DNA of 64,000 bases, from assembly GCF_017874715.1 (NCBI RefSeq), contig NZ_JAGGLR010000007.1, forward strand, positions 62,001 through 126,000. Reading direction: 5' to 3'. This stretch comes from Streptomyces iranensis. Lineage in GTDB: Bacteria; Actinomycetota; Actinomycetes; Streptomycetales; Streptomycetaceae. The notes below the pieces were generated by a model. It was not told the DNA's origin. It was given only the letters and a program-made list of their open reading frames with translations, and made no database searches. Below, piece after piece: positions 1 to 11,100 of this stretch. A program made the translations under genes and the position numbers. Each line of letters opens with the position of its first letter. The stretch's first letter is position 1.

Positions 1-1374
1 TTCGAGCAGCAGATGGGCGTTGGTCCCCGAGATGCCGAAGGAGGACACCCCGGCCCGGCGCGGCCGTTCGCCACCCGGCCACCCGACGGCTTCGGTGAGC
101 AGGCGTACGGCGCCGGTGTCCCATGCCACATGGGGCGTGGGGTGCTTGACGTTCAAGGTGGCGGGCAGCGTCTCATGCCGCATCGCCATGATCATCTTGA
201 TGACACCGGCCACGCCCGCGGCACCCTGGGTGTGACCGATGTTGGACTTGACCGATCCAAGCCACAGCGGCCGGTCCTCGGTCCGGTCCCGGCCGTAGGT
301 GGCGAGCAGTGCATGGGCCTCGATGGGATCGCCGAGACGGGTTCCGGTGCCATGCGCCTCCACCACGTCCACCTCGGCCGGGGACAGCCGTGCGTTCGCC
401 AACGCCTGGAGGATGACGCGCTGTTGGGAGGGCCCGTTGGGCGCCGTCAGGCCGTTGGACGCGCCGTCCTGGTTGATGGCCGAGCCCCGGATCACGGCCA
501 GCACCCGGTGGCCGTTGCGCCGGGCGTCGGACAGCCGCTCCAGCAGCACCAGGCCGACGCCCTCGGAGAAGGCGGTGCCGTCGGCGTCGGCGGAGAACGC
601 CTTGCACCGGCCGTCGGGGGCCAGCCCGCGCTGCCGGGAGAACTCGGTGAAGACATTCGGGATGGCCATCACCGTCACCCCGCCCGCCAGGGCCAGGGTG
701 CACTCGCCCTGCCTCAGCGCCTGCCCGGCCAGGTGCATCGCGACCAGCGAGGACGAGCACGCCGTGTCCACCGTGACGGCGGGTCCCTCCAGGCCGAGGG
801 TGTACGCCACCCGGCCGGAGAGCACACTGGGCGCGTTGCCCGTCACCAGATAGCCCTCGGCGCTCTTCTCGATGTGCGGAGTGCCGAAGCCGGGCAGCGC
901 GGTCCCGGCGTACACGCCCGTCGAGGTGCCCTTCAGCGAGACCGGGTCGATTCCGGCGCGTTCGAGAAGCTCCCAGGACACCTCCAGCAGCAGCCGCTGC
1001 TGCGGGTCGATGACCAGCGCCTCGCGCGGGCTGATCCCGAAGAACTCGGGGTCGAAGCGGTCGGCGTCGTAGAGGAAGCCGCCCTCGCGGGCATGGCTGG
1101 TGCCGGGGTGGTCCGGGTCCGGGTGGAACAACCCCTCCAGGTCCCAGCCGCGGTCGTCGGGGAACTCCCCCATCGCGTGCGCGCCGGAGGCCAGGAGCCG
1201 CCACAGCGCCTCGGGCGAGTCGGCGCCGCCGGGGTAGCGGCAGGCCATGCCGACCACGGCCACCGGCTCCTGGGAGCGGTCCTCCAGCTCGCGCAGCCGC
1301 TGACGCGTTTCGTGCAGATCGCCTGCCACTCGCCTCAGATAGTCGACCAGCTTCTCTTCATTAGCGTGCGTCAC
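1..1374 (-). CDS. Modular type I PKS, N-terminus only (docking segment + KS), cut by left edge
   Basis: Third protein of the leftward PKS series; only about 458 residues are present and the gene continues beyond position 1. The start is taken as GTG at 1374, giving [16 protein letters not shown]. This aligns with the start of the next PKS gene and forms the short N-terminal docking coiled coil that receives the chain from the C-terminal docking helices of the 1416-8120 protein. The KS begins at about residue 33 ([15 protein letters not shown]) and has the active-site Cys in DTACSSS, the His of EAHGTGT and the His of KSNIGH, so it should condense. Extender specificity and reductive domains lie outside the window. 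It lies 41 bases downstream of the preceding PKS stop, probably in the same operon. Confidence 0.95.
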   Translation of the reverse strand, partial: MTHANEEKLVDYLRRVAGDLHETRQRLRELEDRSQEPVAVVGMACRYPGGADSPEALWRLLASGAHAMGEFPDDRGWDLEGLFHPDPDHPGTSHAREGGFLYDADRFDPEFFGISPREALVIDPQQRLLLEVSWELLERAGIDPVSLKGTSTGVYAGTALPGFGTPHIEKSAEGYLVTGNAPSVLSGRVAYTLGLEGPAVTVDTACSSSLVAMHLAGQALRQGECTLALAGGVTVMAIPNVFTEFSRQRGLAPDGRCKAFSADADGTAFSEGVGLVLLERLSDARRNGHRVLAVIRGSAINQDGASNGLTAPNGPSQQRVILQALANARLSPAEVDVVEAHGTGTRLGDPIEAHALLATYGRDRTEDRPLWLGSVKSNIGHTQGAAGVAGVIKMIMAMRHETLPATLNVKHPTPHVAWDTGAVRLLTEAVGWPGGERPRRAGVSSFGISGTNAHLLLE

Positions 1375-1415
1375 GGAGGATCACCCGGCCTTCAGCGAAG
1401 GGCGCGCCACGTTGT

Positions 1416-4400
1416 TCATGACAGGCCAAGTTCGTTGTCGATGAATTCCAGAACCTGATCGGCGGTCGCCACCTGCAACCGCTCCACGGCATTGCCGTCG
1501 TCCGCCTGCGCCGACGAGCACATCGCCTTCCACTTGGACAGCAAGGTCTCCAGCCGGGCGGTGACCGCCCCGGAGTCCACGTCCTCGACGCCGGCGGCCG
1601 ACAGGCTGTTCTCCAGCCTGACCAGCTCATTGAGGACGGGGTGGGGCTGGGCTACGTCTGAGCCCGGGTCACCCGGCGCACCGTCCGGGGAGAGCTCCCG
1701 GCGCAGATACTCGGCCAGCACCGCCGCCGCCGGGTGGTCGAAGACGAGCGCCGCGGGCAGCCGCAGTCCGGTGGCCGCGGCCAGCCGGTTGCGCAGTTCC
1801 ACGGCGGTCAGCGAGTCGAAGCCGAGGTCCTTGAACGACGCGTCCGGCTGCACCACACCCGGATCGGCATGGCCGAGGACCGTGGCCGCCTGGGTGCGCA
1901 CCAGGTTGAGCAGCAGCCGGTGCTGTTCGGTGGGCGGCAGTCCCCTGAGCCGGCCAGCCCAGTCGGTGTTCAGTCCACCGGCGGCCGCCGTGGGCCGGGC
2001 CCGTCCGCTGCCGCCGACGGTGGCGAGGGCCCTCAGGGGGGTGGGGAGGGTGCCGGGGGGCTGAGCGGCGAGGGAGCCGGTGTCCAGGTGGAGCGCCAGC
2101 AGATGCGGATGGCCGTGGTGGCAGGCCGCGTCCAGCAGCGCCAGCCCCTCCTCGGTGCTGTTGGCCTTGATGCCCAGGCGGGCCATCCGGGCGAGATCGG
2201 CGTCGGCCAGTCGTGCGGTCAGGCCGCTGGTGGCCGCCCAGAGTCCCCAGGCCACCGACAGCCCGGGAAGCCCGGCCGCCTGGCGGCGGGTGGCCAGGGC
2301 GTCACAAAAGGCGTTGGCCGCGGCGTAGTTGGCCTGGCCGGGCGTACCGAGATCGGAGGCGAAGGAGGAGAACAGGACGAACATGCCCAGCCGCAGATGC
2401 GCGGTGGCGGTGTGCAGATGGGCCGCCGCCGCGGCCTTCGCCGCCCAGGCCCGCGCCAGCCGCTTCGGGTCCTGCGAGGGAAGCATCGCGTCGTCCAGCG
2501 CCCCCGCCGCGTGTACGACACCGGTCAGCGGATGCGCCGGGTCGATGTCCGCGAGGACTTCCGCCACCTGGGTGGCGTCGCCGATGTCGCAGGCGGCGAT
2601 GCGTACGTCGGCACCCAGGTCGGCGAGCCGGGTCACCAGCTCCTTCGCCCCGGCCGCGTCGAGGCCACTGCGGCTCACCAGCAGCAGATGGCGGACGTTC
2701 CGGCTACGGACGAGGTGCTCGGCGACGCGTGCGCCGAGGGTGCCGGTGCCGCCGGTGATGAGCACGGTGCCGTCCGGGTCCACCGGGGCGGGGACGTCCA
2801 GGACCAGCTTGCCGGTGTGCTTGGCCTGGCTGAGACACCGCAGGGCCTCACGCGCCCGGCTGAGCGGCCACGCCCGTACCGGAGGCGGCTCCAGCACACC
2901 GGAGGCGAACAACTCGCCCAGTTCTCGCAGCATTTCGCCGATTCGGTCCGGACCGGCGTCGGCGATCAGGTCGTACGCGTGGTAGCGGACACCGGGGTGC
3001 TCGGGCCCGATCCACTCCGGGTCGCGGATGTCGGTCTTGCCCATCTCCAGCAACCGCCCGCCCTCGCGGAGGAGGCGGAGCGAGGCGTCCACGAACTCCC
3101 CGGCGAGGCTGTTGAGCACCACATCGACGCCACGGCCACCGGTGGCCTCCCGAAGCGCCTCTTCGAAGTCCAGATCGCGCGACGAGGCCCGGTGGGCCGC
3201 ATCGATGCCCATCTCCTCCAGCACCCCATGCTTCGCCGGGCTCGCCGTCGCGTAGACCTCCGCGCCGAGATGCCGGGCGATCCGCACCGCGGCCGTCCCC
3301 ACACCACCGGTCGCCGCATGGATCAGTACGCGTTCACCCGCCTGGAGACCGCCCAGCCCCACGAGCCCGTACCAGGCGGTGAGGAACACGACGGGGGCCG
3401 CGGCCGCCTGCCGGAAGGTCCAGCCTTCGGGGATCGGTACGACCGTACGGGCGTCCGCCACGGCCAGCGGGCCGAACGCACCCTCGAACAGGCCCATCAC
3501 CCGGTCGCCCACGGCGAGTCCGGCCACGCCGGGGCCGACCTCCCGCACCACACCGGCGCCCTCGCTGCCACCGAACACCGCGTCGCCGGGATACATCCCC
3601 AACACCATCAGCGCATCGCGGAAGTTGACACCCGCCGCGTGGACATCGATGCGCACCTGGCCCTTCCGCAGAGGCTCCAGCACCTCCGGGCACGCCACCG
3701 GCCGTACGCCGTCCACCGTCCCGGCGCCTTCGAACCCGAGCCGCCACGCGGGCTGCCCCACCGGGGCCGCCAGGCCCGCGCTCGACGCGGCGCGCACCAG
3801 CCGGGGCATCAGCGCCCGCCCCGCGCGCAGGGCCAGCTGCGACTCGTCCATCTCGATGGCGCGCGCCACGGCGCCGGTCACAAGGTCGGCGGACACCTCG
3901 GCGTGAGGGTCGAGATCGAGCAACAGGAAACGACCCGGGTTCTCGGCCTGCGCGCTGCGCACCAGACCCCAGACCGCGGCGCCCGCCACGTCCACGCCCG
4001 CGGCCATGGGGTCAACGCCAACCGGATCGCCGGTCGCGACGGCGCCACGCGTCACCACCACCAACCGGGCCTCGGCCAGACGCGGCTCGGCCAGCCAGCT
4101 CTGCAACAGCTCCAGGATCCGCTCCGCCGAGGCCAGCCCATCGGCCGCCATCCCGCCATCCCGGGCATGGACCGCCTCGGCGGGCTCCAGGGCAAGGACG
4201 ACGGCGGGGGCGGGGGCACCGGCGTCGAGCGCGCTGAGCAACGCCTGCGGATCCGGATGGCATACGGCGGCGGACCCGGCCGGAGCCCGGTCCCCGGGCC
4301 CCAGGATCACCCAGTCGGCGTCATCGGCCGGGTGATCCGCGGACCGCCCGTCGCCGTTGGGCGGCGCGGGAACCGGCAGGGGGGCCCAGTCCATGACGAA

Positions 4401-7400
4401 CAGCCCGTCCACGCCCGGCCGTTGGGCCGTACGGAGCTGCTCGACGTCGTCGGCGGACCGCAGCACCACCGCGTCGGCGCTCAGCACCGGGGCGCCCAGG
4501 GCGTCCGCCACGGTCACCCGCAGCGTACGTTCCCGCTCCGCGCTCGGCTCGTACGGAGAGATCCGCACCCGTACCGTGCTCGCCCCGGCCGCCCACAGCG
4601 ACACCCCGTTCCAGGTGAACGGCAGCCACACCCGGCCACCGGCCGACTCGGCGTCGCTCGGCGAGCCATCGGTCAGCAGAACGGGATGCAGGGCGGCGTC
4701 GAGCAGCGCCGGGTGGATGCCGAACCCCGTCCGCTCCCCCGCGGCCTCGGGCAGCGCCACCTCGGCCAGCAGGTCGGCGCCGTCCCGCCATACGGCGCGC
4801 AGCCCCTGGAAGGCGGGGCCGTACGCGTACCCCGACGCCGCGATGTGTGCGTAGAAGTCCACGGGATCGATCGGCTTCGCAGCCGCCGGTGGCCATGCCC
4901 CGCCCAACTCCTCCTCTGGCGTGGAACCGTCGGAGGGCGGGCTCAGCACGCCCTCCGCATGGCACACCCACCCGGCCGCCGTATCGGCTCCGTCGTCGGG
5001 GCGCGAGTACATCCGCACATCACGTCGGCCATCGGCGCCCGGCCTGCCGACGACCACTTGCAGACGCACACCGCCGCTGGACGGCAACACCAGCGGTACC
5101 TGGAGCGCCAGCTCCTCCACGCCACCGCAGCCGACCTCGTCGGCGGCCCGTAACGCCCACTCGACCAGGGCCGTCCCGGGCACCAGGGCCGCGCCCGCCA
5201 CCACATGGTCGGCGAGCCAGCCATGGGACTGCGCCGAGAGCCGTCCCGTCAGCAGATGGCCCTGGCCGTCGGCGAGGTCCACGGCGGCGCTCAGCAGCGG
5301 ATGGCCCGCGGCGACCAGACCGAGGTCGGTCGGATCGGCACCCCGGCCACTGAGGCCGTCGAGCCAATAGCGCTGGTGCTGGAAGGCGTACGTGGGCAGG
5401 TCCACGGTACGAGGGGTGGGGTCGGCCGGGAACGCCGCCTTCCAGTCGACGTCGACCCCGGCGATGAACGCCTGACCGAGGGAGTCAAGGAGCTGAGCCT
5501 GACCACCGTGATCGCGACGCAGGGTCGGTACAGCCACCGCGTCCACACCCGCCTGCTCGAACGTCTCCTGCATCCCCAGGAGCAACACGGGATGGGTACT
5601 GGCCTCGATAAACACCCGATGCCCGTCCGCCAACAACGCCTCGACGGCATCGGCAAACCGCACCCGCTCCCGCAGATTCCGCACCCAATAGTCCGCGTCC
5701 AGAACGGACGCCTCGACCCGGCCACCGGTCACCGTCGAATAGAACGCCACCTCATCCGCGCCACCGACGGCGGGGTGGACACCGGCCAGGATTTCGTTCA
5801 ACTCCTCGCGGATCTCATCCACCTGAGGGCCGTGCGAGGCATAATCCACCTCGATCAGCCGCGCCCGCTCCCCCGCCTCCTGACACGCGGCTACGACAGC
5901 GGCAACCTGCCCCGGCGGACCCGAAACCACCATCGAGGACGGTCCGTTGGATGCCGCCACACCCACACCAGCAGCCTGATCGCCCAGCTCGGACAGCAGC
6001 TGCCCCGCCCGCTCCTGACCCACACCGAGCGACGCCATCGCCCCACCACCAGCCAACCGCCGCAACGCCTTGCTCCGCAACGCCACGACCCTGGCGCCAT
6101 CCTCCAGGGACAGCACCCCCGCGACAACAGCCGCCGCGATCTCACCCTGGCTATGACCCACCACCGCCACCGGACACACCCCATACCCCGCCCACACCGC
6201 AGCCAACGACACCATCACCGCCCACAACACCGGCTGGACCACATCCACCCGCCCCAAATCCGCCACGCCCCCCACACCACGCAACACATCCACAAGCGAC
6301 CAATCCACATACGGCGCCAACGCCCCCTCACACTCCGCCACCCGCGCCGCAAACACCGACGACACTTCCAACAGCTCGGCACCCATCCCCACCCACTGCG
6401 AACCCTGACCCGGAAAGACCAGCACCGGGCCTACGTCTCCCGTCAACGCCGCCGCACCCGACCGCACCACCCCCGGATGCGACACACCCCCCGCCAACGC
6501 CCCCACGGCGGCCAACAACTCCGCGCGGTCATCACCCACCACCACCGCCCGATACTCAAACACCGACCGCGCCGCAACCAACGACCACCCCACATCAACC
6601 GACGAAAGCTCGGACGCACCCCCCACCCACTCAACCAACGCCCCAGCCTGCCCCCGCAACGCCTCCACACTCCGCCCCGACACCACCCACGGAACCGTGC
6701 CCACGTCCAAGGAGACCGGACCCTTCGGCGCATCCTCCTCAGGAGCCTGCTCCAGGATCAGATGGGCGTTCGTCCCCGAGATGCCGAACGACGACACCGC
6801 CGCTCGGCGGGGCCGCTCCAGGTGGGGCCACTCCACCGGCTCGGTCAGCAGCCGCAGCCCGCTGTCCTCCCAGTCCACATGCGGGGTCGGCTGGTCCAGA
6901 TGCAGGTTCGCGGGCAGTCCGGAGTGTCGGAGTGCCATCACCATCTTGATCACGCCCGCCACACCGGCCGCCGCATGCGTATGGCCGATGTTGGACTTCA
7001 GCGAGCCCAACAGCAGTGGCCGGTCGGCGGGGCGGTTCTGGCCGTACGTGGCGATCAGGGCCTCGGCCTCGATCGGGTCGCCGAGTTTGGTGCCGGTGCC
7101 GTGTGCCTCGAGGGCGTCCACGTCGCCCGGCCCCAGGCGGGCGTTGGCCAACGCCTGGCCGATGACGCGTTCCTGGGCCACGTCGTTGGGCGCGGTGAGG
7201 CCGTTGCTGGCACCGTCCTGGTTGATGGCCGAGCCCCGGAGCACCGCCAGTACCCGATGGCCGTTGCGACGCGCCTCCGACAGCCGCTCCAGCACCACCA
7301 GCCCGACGCCTTCGGAGAAGCCGGTGCCGTCCGCGTCGGCGGCGAAGGACTTGCACCGGCCGTCCGGGGCCAGTGCGCGCTGCCGGGAGAACTCGGTGAA

Positions 7401-8120
7401 CATGATGGGGGTGGCGAGCGAGGTGACACCGCCCGCCAGGGCCAGGGTGCACTCCCCCTGCCGCAGTGCCTGCACCGCCAGATGCATGGCCACGAGCGAG
7501 GCCGAGCATGCGGTGTCCACCGTCACCGCCGGCCCCTCCAGACCGAAGGTGTAGGCCACCCGGCCCGAGATCACACTGGTGAGTCCGCCCGTGGTGGCGT
7601 AGCCCTCGAATCCCTCGGGGATGCGCGGGGCCCTGGACAGATAGTCCTGGCTGGACACACCGGCGTAGACACCGGTGCGGGTCCCCTTCAGCGACACCGG
7701 ATCGATACCGGCCCGCTCCAGGGATTCCCACGCCATCTCCAGCACCAGCCGCTGCTGCGGATCCATGGCGAGCGCTTCCCTGGGGCTGATGCCGAAGAAC
7801 GCCGCGTCGAACCGGTCCGCCTCGACGAATCCGCCCTGGCGGACACAGCTGGTGCCGTAGTGCTCCGGATCGGGGTGGTAGAGGTTCTCCAGGTCCCAGC
7901 CACGGTCCGTCGGGAAGTCCCCGATCGCGTCGACACCGGAGACGAGCAGTTCCCACAGCTCCTCCGGGGAGGTGACCCCGCCGGGAAAGCGGCAGGCCAT
8001 GCCGACCACGGCCACCGGCTCGTGGGAACGCTCCTCCACCTCGCGCAAGCGCAGACGCGTATCGTGCAGATCCGCGGAAACGCGCTTGAGATACTCGACC
8101 AGCTTCTCTTCGTTCGCCAT
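1416..8120 (-). CDS. Modular type I PKS, one module: KS-AT-DH-ER-KR-ACP
   Basis: A 2234-residue fully reducing extension module. Order: N-terminal docking helix 1-32; KS about 34-460 (Cys205, His340, His380); AT about 565-870 with GHSQGE (Ser657) and YASH at 760-763, the methylmalonyl-CoA signature; DH about 938-1220 (His972 in [10 protein letters not shown], Asp1141 in [10 protein letters not shown]); ER about 1455-1775 with the NADPH loop [10 protein letters not shown] about 1783-1960 with GGTGTLG, LDD (B-type) and Tyr1932; ACP about 2065-2140 with Ser2103 in LGFDSL; C-terminal docking helices 2160-2234. All catalytic residues are present, so a methyl-branched, fully saturated unit is predicted. 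The start ATG at 8120 is chosen because [11 protein letters not shown] matches the docking start of the next gene; a GTG at 8159 would add 13 residues. The ER has Tyr1510 in LGMYPG, a position linked in characterised ERs to the 2S-methyl outcome (inference). Confidence 0.96.
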   Translation of the reverse strand: MANEEKLVEYLKRVSADLHDTRLRLREVEERSHEPVAVVGMACRFPGGVTSPEELWELLVSGVDAIGDFPTDRGWDLENLYHPDPEHYGTSCVRQGGFVEADRFDAAFFGISPREALAMDPQQRLVLEMAWESLERAGIDPVSLKGTRTGVYAGVSSQDYLSRAPRIPEGFEGYATTGGLTSVISGRVAYTFGLEGPAVTVDTACSASLVAMHLAVQALRQGECTLALAGGVTSLATPIMFTEFSRQRALAPDGRCKSFAADADGTGFSEGVGLVVLERLSEARRNGHRVLAVLRGSAINQDGASNGLTAPNDVAQERVIGQALANARLGPGDVDALEAHGTGTKLGDPIEAEALIATYGQNRPADRPLLLGSLKSNIGHTHAAAGVAGVIKMVMALRHSGLPANLHLDQPTPHVDWEDSGLRLLTEPVEWPHLERPRRAAVSSFGISGTNAHLILEQAPEEDAPKGPVSLDVGTVPWVVSGRSVEALRGQAGALVEWVGGASELSSVDVGWSLVAARSVFEYRAVVVGDDRAELLAAVGALAGGVSHPGVVRSGAAALTGDVGPVLVFPGQGSQWVGMGAELLEVSSVFAARVAECEGALAPYVDWSLVDVLRGVGGVADLGRVDVVQPVLWAVMVSLAAVWAGYGVCPVAVVGHSQGEIAAAVVAGVLSLEDGARVVALRSKALRRLAGGGAMASLGVGQERAGQLLSELGDQAAGVGVAASNGPSSMVVSGPPGQVAAVVAACQEAGERARLIEVDYASHGPQVDEIREELNEILAGVHPAVGGADEVAFYSTVTGGRVEASVLDADYWVRNLRERVRFADAVEALLADGHRVFIEASTHPVLLLGMQETFEQAGVDAVAVPTLRRDHGGQAQLLDSLGQAFIAGVDVDWKAAFPADPTPRTVDLPTYAFQHQRYWLDGLSGRGADPTDLGLVAAGHPLLSAAVDLADGQGHLLTGRLSAQSHGWLADHVVAGAALVPGTALVEWALRAADEVGCGGVEELALQVPLVLPSSGGVRLQVVVGRPGADGRRDVRMYSRPDDGADTAAGWVCHAEGVLSPPSDGSTPEEELGGAWPPAAAKPIDPVDFYAHIAASGYAYGPAFQGLRAVWRDGADLLAEVALPEAAGERTGFGIHPALLDAALHPVLLTDGSPSDAESAGGRVWLPFTWNGVSLWAAGASTVRVRISPYEPSAERERTLRVTVADALGAPVLSADAVVLRSADDVEQLRTAQRPGVDGLFVMDWAPLPVPAPPNGDGRSADHPADDADWVILGPGDRAPAGSAAVCHPDPQALLSALDAGAPAPAVVLALEPAEAVHARDGGMAADGLASAERILELLQSWLAEPRLAEARLVVVTRGAVATGDPVGVDPMAAGVDVAGAAVWGLVRSAQAENPGRFLLLDLDPHAEVSADLVTGAVARAIEMDESQLALRAGRALMPRLVRAASSAGLAAPVGQPAWRLGFEGAGTVDGVRPVACPEVLEPLRKGQVRIDVHAAGVNFRDALMVLGMYPGDAVFGGSEGAGVVREVGPGVAGLAVGDRVMGLFEGAFGPLAVADARTVVPIPEGWTFRQAAAAPVVFLTAWYGLVGLGGLQAGERVLIHAATGGVGTAAVRIARHLGAEVYATASPAKHGVLEEMGIDAAHRASSRDLDFEEALREATGGRGVDVVLNSLAGEFVDASLRLLREGGRLLEMGKTDIRDPEWIGPEHPGVRYHAYDLIADAGPDRIGEMLRELGELFASGVLEPPPVRAWPLSRAREALRCLSQAKHTGKLVLDVPAPVDPDGTVLITGGTGTLGARVAEHLVRSRNVRHLLLVSRSGLDAAGAKELVTRLADLGADVRIAACDIGDATQVAEVLADIDPAHPLTGVVHAAGALDDAMLPSQDPKRLARAWAAKAAAAAHLHTATAHLRLGMFVLFSSFASDLGTPGQANYAAANAFCDALATRRQAAGLPGLSVAWGLWAATSGLTARLADADLARMARLGIKANSTEEGLALLDAACHHGHPHLLALHLDTGSLAAQPPGTLPTPLRALATVGGSGRARPTAAAGGLNTDWAGRLRGLPPTEQHRLLLNLVRTQAATVLGHADPGVVQPDASFKDLGFDSLTAVELRNRLAAATGLRLPAALVFDHPAAAVLAEYLRRELSPDGAPGDPGSDVAQPHPVLNELVRLENSLSAAGVEDVDSGAVTARLETLLSKWKAMCSSAQADDGNAVERLQVATADQVLEFIDNELGLS
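5550..6700 (-). other. Segment of aberrant codon usage covering the KS-AT linker and AT domain of the 1416-8120 PKS
   Basis: On the coding strand this stretch is unusually rich in G and T (many GTG, GGT, TTG and TGG codons; the plus strand is nearly G-free C/A text around 6040-6700), while the KS, DH and later domains use the usual mixed G/C third positions. The borders fall near residues 474 and 857, the start of the KS-AT linker and the end of the AT. The homologous AT in the 8162-15565 protein does not show it although the protein sequences are similar. This looks like an AT-domain replacement by recombination. Borders were judged by eye. Confidence 0.6.
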
Positions 8121-8161
8121 GAGGGTCACCCGGCCTTCAGCGATCGTCGCGCCCGGCACAT

Positions 8162-11100
8162 TCAGGACACACCAAGCTCGTTGTCAATAAACTCAAGGAC
8201 CTGATCCGCGGAGGCGGACTCCAGCCTTTGGGCCGCGCTCATTTCATCCGTCGGCTGCCGTGGCAATTGCGTGCTCGGAGGGACGATCGCGGTGGGGGCG
8301 GTGTCGGTACCGTCGGAGGTCAGCCGTCGCACAAGATGGTGGGCGATGCCTTCCGGGGTCGGATGTCTGAAGATCAGGGCCGCGGGCAGCCGCAGACCCG
8401 TGGCGGCCGCGAGGCGATCGCGCAGTTCGACGGCGGTCAGGGACTCGAAGCCCAGCTCCTTGAAGCTGGCGTCGGCGTGCACCGCCTCGGCATCGGTGTG
8501 TCCCAGCACGGTGGCGGCGTGGTCGCGCACCAGGCCGAGGAGGGTTCGATACCGCTCCACGGCCGACAGCCGGGCCAGCCGGGCGGCCCAGTCGACGGAC
8601 GACGCTCCGGCGGCGGCCGCGGCGGCGGCGCGCCGCCGTACGCTTCCGCCACCGGCACTCTCACTCGCCATCGCCACTCGGCCGGTGTTCAGGGACCGCA
8701 GCTGATCGGCGTCGGCGTGGCGCAGCACCAGCGCGTCGATCGTCAGCACCGGGGCGCCCACGGCGTCCGCGACGACGACCCGCAGTTCACGCTCGGCCTC
8801 GGCCTCGCCCTCGGCCTCGGCGGTCCGCGGACGGGGGGTGAGTCGGACGCGTACGGCGGTGGGCTCGGCCGCCCACAGGGACACACCGCTGATGGTGAAC
8901 GGCAGCCACATCCTGCCCTGGTCCTCCTCCCCCTGGGTCCGGGCCGTCCGGTCCATCGCGTCCATCGCGTCCATCGCGTCCATCAGCAGCGTCGGATGCA
9001 GCACCGCGTCCAGCAGGGCGGGGTGAATCCCGAACCCATCGGGCTCTCCCGCGGCCTTGGGCAGCTCCACATCGGCCAGCAGATCCGCGCCGTCCCGCCA
9101 CACCGCGCGCAGCCCCCGGAAGGCGGCTCCGTAGGCGTATCCGGATGTGGCGATCCGTTCGTAGAACCCGTCGGTGTCGACCGGCCGCGCTCCGGGCGGC
9201 GGCCAGGTCCCGGGCAACTCCCCCGACCGGCTTTCCGGTACGGCGGGGCCGAGGACGCCCACGGCGTGGCACATCCAGTCGGTGTCGCCACCCGTGCGAA
9301 GGCCGTCGTCGGGGAGGGAGTAGATCGCGATGTCGCGGCGTCCGTCGTCGGCGGGCGGGCCCACCACCACCTGGACACACCGGCCGCCCGTCGCGGGCAC
9401 CACCAGCGGCAGCCGCAGCGCGAGCTCCTCCACCGCGCCACAGCCTGCCTCGTCGGCCGCCCGCAGGGCCCACTCCACCAGCGCGGCTCCGGGCACCAGG
9501 GCCACGCCCGCCACCACATGGCCGGCGAGCCAGCCGTGCGTCTGCGGGGAGATACGTCCGGTCAGCACATGGCCGCTGCCGTCGGCGAGTCGCACCGCGG
9601 CGCCCAGCAGCGGATGGTCCGCGGCCACCAGGCCGAGGGCGGCGGGGTTCCCGCCGGACCCGGCGGGGGCGTCCAGCCAGTAACGTCGGCGCTGGAAGGC
9701 GTACGTGGGCAGATCGACCGTACGGGGCGTGGGGCCGGCCGGGAAGGCGGCCGACCAGTCCACCTCGGCCCCGGCGATGAACGCCTGCGCGACCGACTTC
9801 GTCAGCTGGGCCCGGTCTCCGTGGTCCCGCCGCAGCGTGGGCACCGCGGTGGCGCCGATCTCGGCGTGCTCGAAGCTCTCCCGCATCGCCATGGTGAGAA
9901 CGGGATGGGTGCTGGACTCGATGAACACCCGATGCCCAGCCGCCAGCAACGCCTCGACGGCATCGGCGAACCGCACCCGCTCCCGCAGATTCCGCACCCA
10001 GTAGTCCGCGTCCAGGGTGGATACATCGGTCCGGCCGCCGGTCACGGTGGAGTAGAACACCACCCCGGAGGCTCCAGGCGTCCCGACCGTGTCAACTCCC
10101 CCGAGCAGCCTGGTCAGTTCGTCGGCGATCTCATCGACCTGGGGGCTGTGCGAGGCATAGTCCACCTCGATCATCCGCGCCCGCTCGCCCTCGTCCTGAC
10201 ACGCGGCCACCACAGTGGCCACCTGCTCCGGTGGCCCGGACACCACGGTGGACCCGGGCCCGTTCACCACCGCCACCACCACCGCGGCGGCCCGATCGCC
10301 GAGCCCGGTCAGCAGCTCCTCGGCCCGCTCATTGCCCAGTGCCAGCGAGGCCATGGCCCCGCCCCCGGCGAGTCGCCGCAGGGCCCGGCTGCGCAGCGCC
10401 ACGACCTTCGCGCCGTCCTCCAGGGACAGCGCTCCGGCCACCACGGCCGCCGCGATCTCACCCTGGCTGTGGCCCACCACGGCGGCAGGGCACACACCGT
10501 ACTCGGCCCATACGGCGGCCAGGGACACCATCGCCGCCCAGAGCACCGGCTGCACCACATCCACCCGGCTCAGCTCGGCGGCGTCTTCGGCTCCCCGCAG
10601 GACATCGGTGAGCGACCAGTCGACGTGGGGTGCGAGCGCCCGTTCGCACTCCGCCACGCGGGCGGCGAACACCGGTGAGGCGTCCAGCAGTCCGGCGCCC
10701 ATCCCGGCCCACTGCGAGCCCTGCCCGGGGAACACCAGCACCGGACCCGTGTCCACTGCCGCGCCGGAGCGGATGGCACCCGGGCCCACCACACCCGGAT
10801 GCGTCTCGTCGGCCGCCAACGCCTCGAGGGCGGCGGTGAGTTCGTCGCCATCCCCGACGACCACCACCGCGCGATGGTCGAACGCCGTCCGGGTGGTGAT
10901 CAGTGACCAGCCCACGTCCCGGGGCGACAATGTGTCGTCGGCGGCCGTGTGGGCGGCCAGCTCCCGGGCCTGTCCCCGGAGGGCTTCGGCGCTGCGGGCG
11001 GACAGCACCCAGGGCACCGGCCGGTCGTCCTCGTCCGTCCGCGGACCGCTGGGGACGGATTCCGGCTCGGGGGCCTGCTCCACGATCAGATGTGCGTTGG

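Noticed and set aside
1734..5153. Long plus-strand open frame (over 1100 codons) opposite the PKS
   Set aside because: It is antisense to an intact PKS module with all domain motifs; long antisense frames are a by-product of high-GC codon bias. The same applies to other long frames opposite 5205-15565, 22855-25479, 44164-48908 and 51933-60050.
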